DNA from: Stenogyne calaminthoides
Lineage: Eukaryota > Streptophyta > Magnoliopsida > Lamiales > Lamiaceae
Length of the DNA: 64,000 nt
Direction: 5' to 3'
Assembly: GCA_037126765.1 (NCBI GenBank)
Contig: JBBCBC010000008.1
Span: forward strand, 1,426,001 to 1,490,000
In this document: positions 32,481-43,350 of the stretch, piece by piece
Numbering within the stretch: position 1 is the first letter of the stretch
Layout of the letters: each line of letters starts with the position of its first letter
Position numbers and translations under genes: made by a program
Notes under the pieces: generated by a model
The model's input: only the letters and a program-made list of their open reading frames with translations
Database searches by the model: none
What the model was told of the DNA's origin: nothing

Positions 32481-34280
32481 GGGGGCTAAGCACAATTTGT
32501 TCGACATCTCTCTCAAAATCTACCCCAATTATGAATTTGCTCCTTGATGTTATTTTTGTTTTTGTCGAACATACGTTGTGTAATTTTTTGTCTTCTTCAC
32601 TTTCTGTTCGAACAATGTCTTTAATACTTGTAGTTTTTGCTGACTTCTTGTCTTTTGTTCGAACATATTGAACCAACTCCTCTAACCTGATTGTTTGATA
32701 ATTGTCGAGGATGAAAATTGATACTTGTGTTGCTTGATGTTTGCTTTGTTGCATCGTGTTCGCTTTGTTGCTTTTCGCTTTTTGCCCCTTTTCTTCCGAA
32801 TGAATTGAACATTGGGTTTGGCTTATGCCCGCCCTTTTTTTTTTTTTTGGTTTTGATTGTCTTATTGTCGTTGCAATCGGTTGATCGTCTTATTTAGGTG
32901 CGACCGGATGGGTTACTTTATGAACCCCCTTTCTTGGTCTTGCGATCATCTTATTTAGGTGCGATCACTTCGTCTTATGGTCGTCTTATTTAAGCTGCGA
33001 CCCAAGACTCATCACCCGCTTTTTACTTACGGGTATCTGTAAGTCTGAGTCGTCTTTTTGCATTGCATACCCATTACTCGCTTTTTCTTTGCGGGAATCG
33101 AGTACAAACTTCATTCGTCGGTGAACATAGACTTGGGCTCGTTCGTCTTTGTTCGGGGCCATCCCATTTTAGGTGCGACCTCAAATAGGTTTGAACTAGA
33201 AAATCTTAGCGAACAAAAGTACAAATATCTTTCTTTTTTTTTTTTTTGCAACATTTGTGTATTCTATTACATCCTTATATCCGAAGAAGACTATCTATTA
33301 CACAACTATTGTCATCGACTAGGGTTTTGAATTTAAACATTGTCTTGAGTAGACATTAACCGCCTCACCTTGTCCGCTAGATTGATGTTGACAAGGATGT
33401 GGAACATCATCCCTGTTTACCCTTCTTTTTTTAAGAATATGCTCAGCAAAGAAGAAGATAAAATTTTTGTCCCTCCCCGACAAATTTGTGATTATCGGGC
33501 GGCCGCGGGCATGAGCATGTGGCGCGATTCCTCGCCGCTTAAAAAGTAGGCGCGAGCAAAACTTTCACCGCACCATTCTCATCCCATCCGGTAGATGCCT
33601 AAGCATCGGCGTCCGCGATCTTGTTTTGAACGGACACTATGACATCCCTCCTTCGGAGGAGATTTTGGGGGATGCATAGGGGACTAATGACTTACTAATG
33701 CATAAGCAAAGTGAAGTAACGCGTGGAGTGGAAACCATGACTCTGCCGAGCATCTTGAGTCCGCGAACGAAGCTTCAACCTTGTGCTCGCAAAGTCATCT
33801 GGGGGTAAAAGACTCAGATTCAGGCGGGATGCTCGATTCAGCTGAATGATTGCTAAATCGAGAGCTAAATTCTTCTACGTCTGGGGGCATACTAAACCGA
33901 CTTCCTTCTGAGAATCGTAGTATTTTTTCCTTTTTTCTTCTTCATATGTTTTTTCTCTGCTTTTTTCAACTATCAATATGCCCTTATTATAGAACTTTCC
34001 CAAGCTAGAGCTGGCATAGCTAGCTGGTGCTAGCTCTCTTACTTTTGCTCCCCTTTTGACATCCGATTCGACTTTTTGATGACTCTTTGCTCAAAGATTG
34101 ACTCATCCCTGCATGGTTGCCACCACTTGTCAACTCGTTCCGATACGTATCTTCTGTTGACAACTCGTTCTGACACATATCTTCTGTCTATCGATAGTGT
34201 TGTCCAGCATCTTTTTCCTGAAGATATGTATCGAACATAATGTACTCTTCTTTCAGGATTGTCCTACTCGTTTGAACTGA
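32481..34280. other. Non-coding part of the gypsy element
   Basis: This lies between the antisense gene and the post-integrase repeats. It has a T run at about 32830-32850, several copies of cgtcttatttaggtgcgac between 32880 and 33000, and T/C-rich stretches. It is conserved in the second copy (63050-64000), so it is a real part of the family, but no frame is supported. Confidence 0.6.
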
Positions 34281-34575
34281 ATGGCTGATTATGTTCGGCC
34301 CTTTGTGTTTGTTTCAGTACATCGGCCATTATGTTCGGCCAACTATGATCACTTCAGCTGTGTGGACGATTTTGTTTGGCCAACTATGCTCGCTAAAGCT
34401 GTATGGACGATTTTGTTCGTCAACACTATGGGCGATTTTGTTCGCCAACTATGCTCGCTAAAAAATTTGTGTGGGACGATTTTGTTCGCCAACACTATGC
34501 TCGTGGACGATTTTGTTCGCCAACACTATGTCGCTGGTGGACGATTTTGTTCGGCCGACTATGCTCACTATTATT
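34281..34575. repeat. Tandem repeat of about 35-45 bp in the gypsy element
   Basis: Around seven copies of tggacgattttgttcgcca followed by acactatgctcgct, with variable spacing. It lies between the integrase end and the antisense gene. Confidence 0.8.
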
Positions 34576-34689
34576 GATAGTATTTTTTCAAATTTGATGC
34601 ATTCCACGAGTAGGACAATGGACTCCATTCAGGTCTTCCAAGTTATAGGCCCCGTTTAGCAAACGTTCAGAACTCGAACGGACCTTCCC

Positions 34690-35440
34690 ATGCTTTCGGC
34701 CGAACACACCACTTGATACCCCCGTTGCTTTCGCTTTTAAAACCTAGCTCGCCCACATTGAACTGCGTGTTCGGACTTTGGAGTTGTAAAACTTCTCCGA
34801 TCTCTTTTTGTACATGGCATTCTTGAAATCACCTCCGTCCTCTTTTTTCTTCCAACAGTTTGTACTTGCATGCAGAAATACCGGTCGTTAATGTGCTCTC
34901 CGAAAGTCATTGTTCGATGACTTGGAATCTTGATTGGCGGGTATAACGACTTCGCGACTAAATGCCTTGGGCAAACGGGTCTCCGCATTGATGTTCAAAG
35001 TTGTTCGATAAGCCCATAATATTTCAGCAACTCTTCAACCCATCCACCCTTGAAATTATCAAGTCTCGCCTTGAGGGTATGCTTGATGATTTTATTAACG
35101 ACCTCAACTTGTCCATTTGACTGGGGATAGTACGGAGTTGAGTAGTGCTTTTTTATCCCCCAGCGAGCACAATTTTGTTTGAATTCACTTCCATCGAACG
35201 CTTTGTCGTTATCGATTACTAATGATTGGGGAAGCCCAAATCGACAAATGATATTCTTCCAAACAAAGTTCCACATTCTTTGTTTGGTGATCTTGATAAT
35301 GCCCTCGCTTCGCCCATTTAGTATAATAATCCACAAGAACCACAACAAATTTTACTCCCGACGTGCCAGTAGGAAATGGGCCGATCAAATCGATCCCCAT
35401 TTAGCAAATGGCCATGGGCTATAAACTGACACTAATTCTT
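34690..35440 (-). pseudogene. Gypsy integrase
   Basis: The minus strand carries the catalytic core: MGIDLIGPFPTG and FVVVLVDYYTKW (first Asp region), FGLPQSLVIDNDKAF (second Asp), and YYPQSNGQVEVVNK with the Glu. C-terminal domain remnants (KRDRRSFTTPKSEHAVQ) run down to about 34740. The frame changes near 35210 and 34990. Integrase inserts the cDNA into the host chromosome. Confidence 0.88.
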
Positions 35441-36189
35441 CAGGTGGGCTATGAATAAGTGGAGCATGTACTGCATCCATCGGCACGCCATGAGCATACG
35501 CGAGCTTAATCCTTTTTGAGGGTTACAATAATAATAACCTTGTCTCGATTATTTTGTGTAACGAGCCCGCCGTCAGTATGATTTCCAGATACTCCTTCAT
35601 GGATTTGTTCGTAAGACGACCTTCTTCAGAGTAATACACTTCAAAAGTGGAAGTGAGAAGTTTATTTTGTATAAATGCTCCGTGTATGATAGTATAGCGA
35701 AGCGATTATTGTAATCTGAGAAAGTAGTATTTTGTGCCTTATTTTCAGGGAGAAGTCCCTTTTGTAGGTAACTTCGAGATTGAGTCATCCAAGTCTCTTG
35801 TTCACTTTGTTATTTGGGCGATCATAATTTGGGAACCGATGGTAAACAAGTTGTGACGACCACAATGTCTCGTTGTGTTTTTTACTCCTTCTTTGTTGTC
35901 AGCGTGCCAAAGCATCGTAACTAATTACCCAATCGTGGTAATTGCTCAATGAAAACTTGTTCAAAATGCTCGAGCAATTCTTTTTGCTACTATTGATCTT
36001 ATGCCATCTGTTAAGCCTCGGGCCTCAGACTTTGTCACTTGATAAACGATTATCTAAGAATCGCTATAAATCATCGACCCGAATTCCCATTGTCATTGCC
36101 ATCAGAGTCCAAATGATCAAAGCTTCATATTCGGCTTCATTATTTGTATTTGGGAAATCAAAACGGATGGTCATTTAGAATGTTTGGTT

Positions 36190-36760
36190 CGTCAATGATG
36201 AGAACTACTACCGCCCGGCTCTTAAACTTGTTGACGAGCCATCAACATACATATGCCATGGTTGGTCTATAGCTTTTTCGAAAGCATTTGAGGATATGTC
36301 AACTCGACCATGAAATCGCCATAGCTTTGGCCATTTCATTTTCATTGTCGTCATGAGCTTAACGTAATGCCAATCGCTTCTAACTCTACCGCCCACTTTA
36401 GTAATCGGGCAGATTCGGTCGGTGGAGGACTTGGCACAATGGGAAAGTGGTCAAGACTCGACCGAGTGGTCGAAAAAATATGGTCGTAATTTTCAAACGC
36501 CATGACGAGGGCATATGCTAACTTTTCAAATGGTGGGTATCGAGTTTTCGGCTTCCTTAAGACTTGGCTTACATAGTAAACGGGCAAGTGTATAGTGCCT
36601 TCGTCAGACGAAAGACAAAGATCGGTCTCATGCCTCGGATGCAACAAGATACAGATAGAGTTGTTCGGGCCGATGTGCTTAGACAAAGGTTCGAGTATCC
36701 GCAAGGTATCGCTTCAATGATTCGAATGCATTTTGGCAATGCTCGGTCCATTGGAATCTC
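36190..36760 (-). pseudogene. Gypsy RNase H region, two domains
   Basis: The first RNase H includes LPVYYVSQVLRKPKTRYPPF, EKLAYALVMAFENYDHIF and LLKWAVELEAIGITLS (36704-36351). A second begins at HMYVDGSSTSLRAG (36250-36220). The YVDGS motif opens the extra archaeal-type RNase H found in plant Tat elements. Frameshifts lie near 36390, and a stop truncates the second domain. Confidence 0.8.
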
Positions 36761-37570
36761 CCTTTCTTCAATGTGTCAAGAAAGGTTTGCATTTGTCTCT
36801 CAGCTCGTGATATAAACCCCACGGAAGCTAAACGTCCGGTTAACTTTTGGACCTCTTTCACATTTATGGGAGCTTGCATATCGAAAGCATGGCTTGAATT
36901 TTTGTTGGGTTCGCCGATCCTCGCCGGTGACCATATGTCCGAGGAATTTTCCTGAGTGAACCCCAAAGCTACATTTTTTCGGATTTAGCTTCATATTGTA
37001 CTTCCTGAGTATATCGAACATTTGTGCGAGGTGGGTGATGTGGTCTTCCTTATGTTCACTCTTAACCACAATATCATCAATATATACCTCAATTGTTCGC
37101 CAATGTGTTCGTTAACATTTTGTTCACCAAACGTTGATATGTTACTCCCAAGATTCTTTAATCCGAACGACATGCGCGCCAACAAAGACATGTTCTTTTC
37201 ACTGCAGAATGCCATATTCTTTTGATCGTCCGGGTGCATAGGTATTTGGTGATAACCAGCAAATGCATCCATAAAAGTAATGAGTTCATGGCTCTTTCAG
37301 ACATCGACCAAATAATCGATATGCGGCATCGGAAGTTATCTTTTCGGACATGCCTTGTTTAAATCTGTGAAATCAATACATAACCTCCAAGATCCATTAG
37401 ACTTGCGGACGAGTATAGGGTTCGCAATCCATCTTGGGCATTTCACCTCTCGAATCAGTTTGTTGTCGAGCAACTTTTTGATTTCGCCATTCATTGCCGC
37501 ATATTTTTCCGGACTAAAATTTCTGCGTTTCGGATAACCGGAGTTTGTATTGGATCAAGGTTGAGGAGTG
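36761..37570 (-). pseudogene. Gypsy reverse transcriptase
   Basis: Successive blocks on the minus strand: IREVKCPRWIANPILVRKSN and WRLCIDFTDLNKACP (37460-37345), MDAFAGYHQIPMHPDDQK (37272-37220), and the catalytic YIDDIVVK at about 37060-37090. These are followed by HITHLAQMFDILRKYNMKLN and KCSFGVHSGKFLGHMV. The catalytic YxDD is present although the frame breaks around it. Confidence 0.88.
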
Positions 37571-38323
37571 GCATGCATTTTTTGGATCAATGCCAACCAT
37601 GTCTTCGTGTGACCATGTGAACACATCCAAGTTTGCTTGAAGATAAGCAATAATTTAGGTTCGAATTGGTTCGTAATTCGAACCAATGAACACTTCTAAC
37701 TTCGGTCCGTTTCGGTCGATTTTGATGGACTCAGCTTGTTCGATTGTGTGTTGCTTGCTTTTTTTTGCTTCCACCGAGGATCTTGGATGGACCCCGGTGC
37801 TCGCCATCAACCTCCATGGGTTCAAAGCCTATGCGAGGCTCTAGGTCCGCTTTGCTCGTTCGGTACCGATCAATATTCATTTGATCTGGGGAGATCCGGG
37901 GAATTAGTTGTCACCGAGTCTGAGTCTATGTTTGCGCATTCGTGCTCGCCAAGAGCTATGCTCGTCGAACTTATGTTCGCTCGGAAGATCTTTAAGCGAG
38001 GTATTTGCTCACCGGCTTGGCTCACCAATCTCCCATGTTTGCTCCATCATATTGACGATGCTTTGTTTTTCCGGGTGCACATGATAGCAAACAATCTCAA
38101 GCTTTCTTCGATATCCTTTTACGCTTCCTTTCCATCTTGTAGGTCGGAAATTTAACACAATAGTAATATGTAGAATGTGCCGCTTTTGAATTCTGAATAA
38201 ACGGGCGACCTAGGAACCCATTATAAGTAGACGGGACATCGACGATTACAAAATCTAGCATTCTTGTTCGGTCGGATGTCCGGATTCAAGAGTTGATTCT
38301 AACTCGACTCTAACCTAATCATA

Positions 38324-38686
38324 TCATAGTGGTCGCCATTCTGATTCCCCAAAACCCATTATGGTATGATTACACGGTTCAATATAACTGCTCAAGTCTC
38401 CAACTTGTTTTTCCATCTGGCGAAGGGTATTGACGAACAAAATGTTCGCATAAGCTCCAGTGTCAACTAGGAGGCGGTGCACCTTCAACCCGAGGAGTCG
38501 AGCACTGATGATTAAGGAGTCATTGTGGGGAGTTATGATTCCGTCGAGATCGTCTTCTGAAAACATAATTTGGTGGGAGGGTGGCGTGTTAGCTGATGTG
38601 CTTGCTACCTTCACTTGATGGATGCTTTGCATGGCACGCATCTCCATCTTTTTCGTCTGTTTGATAATGTTGGTGCCTGGTAACAT
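38324..38686 (-). pseudogene. Gypsy aspartic protease
   Basis: A 120-codon minus-strand frame contains LKVHRLLVDTGAYANILFV. The LVDTGA motif is the active site of retroviral-type aspartic protease, which cuts the Gag-Pol polyprotein. Upstream SEDDLDGIITPHNDSLIISA is the usual lead-in for this clade. A frameshift separates it from gag. Confidence 0.85.
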
Positions 38687-38888
38687 CCACCCACTGGTCC
38701 ATATTCAGGACGTATCATGTGAATCTCTTGACTTTCTCGACCTCTCCCCACAGTAGGAGGCCCTCTTCTAGATAACTCGGACCTCTTACGTGATTCTTCG
38801 GGATCACCGCCGATGTTTGTTTGGCTTTTTTAAACTTACCCTTCGATCTTGCTTTTTTTCGTTCAAGAGTCTACCTTTCACGGCTTTT

Positions 38889-40488
38889 TTAAGAATTGGG
38901 TAAGACGATTATCTTCGTGATAGCTTCCAAAGTTGGCGGAGTAAGTCGCGACATTCTTGATGTTGTGCCCGGATGTACTGCGTGGTAGTTACAATATTTG
39001 GAAGCATTGAGCCGATGTTTATCCATTATGATTCTTCTCGGCCTTTCCAACATGTCCCAATCTCTGATTTGGTTAAAGATTGTCTCCGCTGAAATGCCCA
39101 AAAGACTTCGTAGGGCATTTGCTTCTGCTCTTTCTTCGAATGGTTTGAAAGAGCCTGGGGGTTTGTACCCCCCTTCATTCATCACTTTCTTCCCGAAAAC
39201 TTTCCTAGTGGTTGGTTCTAACCCAATCGTGATTGGGCGAAGCAAATCTTGCATGGCTATAATTTTGGTTGCTCGCTTCTCGGAACTCGAATATGTGTTC
39301 GCCGGCCTTGGTGCATGGCCTTCCACATATCAGTATTTAGAGTCAGGCCCCCAACCACCGCAAGGATTTTGGCATCCTCTTCAACTGGGGCCCCATCATA
39401 CAGACATTTATCAAATCTTTCTATGTATGCTCGATCAGACTCACCTTTTAGTTGGGAGAAATGTGCCAACCTTTGTTTTTGGTATTTGGCGAAAGCACAC
39501 ATGGATGAAAAGTGGGGACGTAAATTGTTGTCCCAATTGGGCGAAAGATGTGATAGACGCAGCTGGCAAGGTAGAAAACCATCTATGTGCCCGATCACCC
39601 AAAGTCATGGGGAATGATCGGCACTGTGTTGCGTCCGTGGCCCCCATCGCGATCATAAAATCCCGAATACTTTTGAGAGATGGACATGAGGTCGACCAAA
39701 GATCAAATATGGGAATTGGCGGTCGGGACTTCACCACTTTCTCTTGTATTTTGGCCGCCATGATCGCCGGGGACAATGGCGCAGCGGTATCGTCTTTCGC
39801 CGAGGTGGCCTTTGGTCGAGGTCAGGTTGGCCTGTAAATCCTCGATGGCCTTTTGCATTTCCACAAATTTTGTGGGATTGACAGACTTAGATTGGGGTTG
39901 TTTCCCATCATGAGGACCCAGTGGGTCATGCTCGTGATGGGGCAGTCCCCCTCTCCAAGTTTGTGCTTGACTACCCAATCGATGATGGATAGACAATTTT
40001 GTTCCCGCCGATTTTTGTTCGGCATGCGGATGATCATGAAGATCTGAAGGTGCGGGCATTTTTATTGGTTGTTCCTTTCTTGGATCCTGTCGCCTATTAT
40101 TGCCGATTCGGTCTTTGGCGGAGAGCCTCAAACGTCCAAACGCTGATGGTCTAGATCCTTGAGGTTGTTCGTCATCAGACGTGTCATCGGCTTTTTTACT
40201 TGCCCGCTTCACAATTTTCTTTTTAACTTGCTCACTATCAGGTGTACGTGAGCGTCGCTCTTCACGATCTTGAGTTTCTAATTTGGCCAATTCTTTCTCA
40301 GCCCTCTCTTTCTGCGCTCGCAGCAAGAAAGTGATGGCCCTGGTTGTGGCCGCCGGATCATTCACAATATCCTCGAGATTGGTAATCTCCGCTCCCTGAT
40401 CTTTATGAGGCTGGCGCTGAGCCTCTTTCCGGTCATGTGGTCGGCTTTGTCCCGACCTCTCCGTTTGTGTGTTCCTAGATTGAGGCAT
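38889..40488 (-). pseudogene. Gypsy gag
   Basis: The start codon at 40488 (MPQSRNTQTERSGQ) lies 64 nt from the primer-binding region. The first 260 codons are basic and charged with no known fold. The retrotransposon gag (PF03732-like) domain follows in shifted frames: CRSFPMTLGDRAHRWFSTLP, AYIERFDKCLYDG and PLFIHVCFRQIPK (39776-39257), then FEERAEANALRSLLGISAET (39200-39070). Frameshifts are near 39770, 39440 and 39320. Gag forms the particle that packages element RNA. Confidence 0.85.
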
Positions 40489-40552
40489 TTTATTTATTTT
40501 TTCTGCCTCGGCTCTCTAAAGGTTCAGATATGGGTTGGTTTTGGGTGAAGCA

Positions 40553-40574
40553 CCCACCTCCTTCTAGCGCCGGT
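40553..40574 (-). other. Primer-binding region of the gypsy element
   Basis: On the minus strand accggcgctagaaggaggtg follows directly after the 5' LTR end GCGACA. It shares ggcgctagaaggagg with the non-coding element at 12435. Confidence 0.7.
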
Positions 40575-41650
40575 TGTCGCGAGTCTTTTTTATCGGAGAG
40601 TATTATGTGGCTAATTTGATAACAACTTCTTAAACAAAAACATGTACGTGTACGATAAGTCATAAATAAGATGAATTTGTTGACCCGTTGGCCACAAGAA
40701 ACGACTACTGGGGGCATACCAAGCCGAGGATGTGGTATCATGAAGCTTTACATCGCATAATATTTGATACACCTTATGAAGATGAATCATTACAGATGAA
40801 AATAATTTGGAGAATTCGCCTCCGGGTGCTAGGGTTTCTAGTAGGAATAAATGATCACTCGAAATTTTTTGTTCCTCACCTCTCAAGCGTGGGTATGACT
40901 TTTTTGGAGATTTTTTCTGGACCTTTCTCTTCTTCTTTTTTCTTCCTTTTATAGCACTCCGGCAAGCATGAGCTGGGTTGGTATGCATGAGCTGGAGACT
41001 CCGAGCCATGCAAGAATTCTGGTGACATTGCCACGTTCCTAACTTCGTCTTCTAGATTGATCTTGGAACTTGCTTGTCTATAAGGCACTCTTTTGGTCGT
41101 CCAAATTAACCTTTTGTTCGGTTGGATGCTTTGTTCGCCCTTTTAACCATGTCAGTTTTATGCTGGAATATTGTCCTCTTCGAGCACACTGAGCCTTCAG
41201 GATGTTTGGGTCTTGGGATATCCGAGTGTCTGCACTCGACCTTCGGGATACCGAGGTCTCATGGACATACTTGACCCTCGTGATATCTGAGGTCTTTGAA
41301 CATACTGACCCTCAGGATATCTGAGGTCTTCGAACATACTGACCCTCAGGATATCCGAGCATCTTGACCCTCGGGATACATATCTTGACCCTCGGGATAT
41401 CGAGGTCTCGAACATATCTTGACCCTCATGATATCTGAGGTCTTCGAACATACTGACCCTCAGGATATCTGAGGATTTTGGCCGCCTGAGTCCTCATATT
41501 TGCTTATGGCCTTCTTGACTTAGCTCACCTGATTCCTTCTTTCCTGACCTGAGTGACGAATACTTGTCCATTGGGCATGAATATTTAAATATTACACGTG
41601 TCGCTCTTACGTGTTCGATTAAGTCCTGAGTTACTATATCGAACACAACA
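40575..41650 (-). repeat. 5' LTR of the gypsy element
   Basis: 1076 bp, the pair of 28177-29229. The region at 40790-41230 is nearly identical to the other LTR. The subrepeat block (about 41250-41470) differs in number and order of 'gatatctgagg' units. Confidence 0.92.
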
Positions 41651-41655
41651 GGTAC

Positions 41656-43350
41656 AATGTGCAACTCAAGTGCATTTTTTAAATATGCAATTTATTTTAT
41701 TGAAAAGTTCATTTTTTTATACTGAAATATTCAACTTTTCCAATAAAAATAAGTTGAACGTTTTAGTATAAATAAATTGAATATTTTAATAAAGCAAGTT
41801 GTATATTTTAAAAATATATTTGAATTACAAGGGGCAATTGGAGCACAAAAGACCTATTATTATAATTTCCTACTATGTTTCCCTCCTATAGTTTAATTTA
41901 CTACTATATATTATGTGATGGGTAATATAAATGATCATCCCACATTATAAAATGAAATACACTGATAAAGAATAAATAAATACAATATAATATTACAAGA
42001 TCTAGTCTGAATTGTGGCGGCGCATCAAATCATATGTATAATATATGTTCCACTTAGTTTTTCTATCATGTGGATGATCATGTTGCTAAAAAACAATCAA
42101 CATATATCCCCTATTTATTATAGCACCCACCATGTGAAATATATGATGAAATGTAAAAGTTGATTTAGAGTTGATTTTATGCACAAATAGTTTTATCATA
42201 TAATTGCTTTCGCAATTAAATTTTTTTAATTGAATAATTAATACTAATAAATTAATATTAATATTCTATAAAGAATAACACTTTCAGTAAATTAGATCTA
42301 TACACGAATTTTATCACTGTTATACATAAAAATTATCAATATTATGTACAATCATGGGATGGCAATTTGCCCCGCCCCCGCGGTGATCCACCCTGACCCG
42401 GCCCGATCGGGGCAATTATTTTGACTATTTTTCGATTTCGGGGAAAACCGATAAAATTTTAATCCGGAACGGGGCGGGGATGGTATTTATATGCCCCGCC
42501 CCGCGCTGATACATATTATATTAATTTTTTTATATTTATGTATGTATATATCACTATATATATTTAATTATTGGTTTAATTATTTATATTTTGTTCATTT
42601 AAGTTATTTTGTATAAAATAATTTTATAGCATAATTGGCTCTTCGTGATTTATAGGAAGATAAAATAATTATGATAATAAAAAAAAAATATATATTAGTC
42701 GGTTTTTGGATCGGGTTCGGGATACCCAAAAACGTTAGGGGTGGGGATGGGGACTAAGAAAAAATCCCCATCGGGGTTCGGGACGGTTTCGGGGACAAAA
42801 TTCCCGTCGGGCCGGGAGGCATAAATCGACCCCGCCCCTCCCCGTTGTCACTCCTATACAATCAATCACTATTTAAAAAATATTTTATTTTTTAAAAGAA
42901 ATAATTTTTGTGCATAACAATAATATTTTTTTATGCATAACAATTATAACTTTTTTACATAACAATGATATTTAAAAAATAGAGTTCATCGAGTACACAC
43001 AAATTTTTCTCTTTTATAAAATAATTATTATTGTTTAAAAATACACATAAATTTAAATTAGTTGTAAAATATTTGTATGGTAAGTTAATTTATATAAGAA
43101 TTTGCAGATATTTTAAATGAGAGACTACTAGAGGAAAAATAAGAAAGGAGTATAAAACCATATATGGCAAGGCATAAGGTGGTCCTTTAGAAGGATTATA
43201 AATCACAAGGAAAAGGAAGAATAAGAGAAAGAAAGCAATGGAAAACACTGAACCAAAAGGCAGCAAGAAGAAAATAATAGAACAGCACATCCCCTTGACC
43301 TATACTGAAATAAACAAGGCAATCTTCAACAACACTTGGTCGAAATCTTG
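41656..43350. other. AT-rich intergenic spacer
   Basis: This lies between the gypsy element and the ROP gene 3' end. It contains the hAT-like element at 42355-42856; otherwise it is AT-rich with no supportable gene. The frame 43090-43290 (minus) is probably 3' untranslated sequence of the ROP gene. Confidence 0.5.
42355..42856. mobile_element. Non-autonomous hAT-like element
   Basis: 502 bp with short imperfect terminal inverted repeats (TGGGATGGCAA at the left; the right end inverted reads TAGGAGTGACAA), flanked by an exact 8-bp duplication TACAATCA (42347-42354 and 42857-42864). The subterminal parts are G/C-rich (ccccgcccccgcggtg; ggggttcgggacggtttcgg) around an AT-rich centre. The 8-bp duplication and ends fit the hAT superfamily. 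No transposase is encoded. Confidence 0.85.

Larger units (their letters stand above)
28177..41650 (-). mobile_element. Complete Ty3/gypsy retrotransposon, Tat-lineage-like, minus orientation
   Basis: 13.5 kb, flanked by the 5-bp duplication GGTAC (28172-28176 and 41651-41655). On the minus strand the order is 5' LTR (41650-40575), primer-binding region, gag, protease, RT, RNase H twice, integrase, a long non-coding part with tandem repeats, an extra gene on the opposite strand (29491-32480), polypurine tract, and 3' LTR (29229-28177). The antisense extra gene and doubled RNase H are hallmarks of the Tat lineage. All coding parts have frameshifts or stops, so this copy cannot move on its own now. 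Confidence 0.93.

Noticed and set aside
39249..39837. Plus-strand frames of 122 and 279 codons across gag
   Set aside because: Antisense shadows of the gag coding sequence, whose minus-strand translation carries the conserved gag domain.
43090..43290. Hydrophobic 66-codon minus-strand frame
   Set aside because: It lies directly behind the ROP stop codon and is Phe/Leu/Ile-rich from T-rich 3' UTR; no homology recognised.
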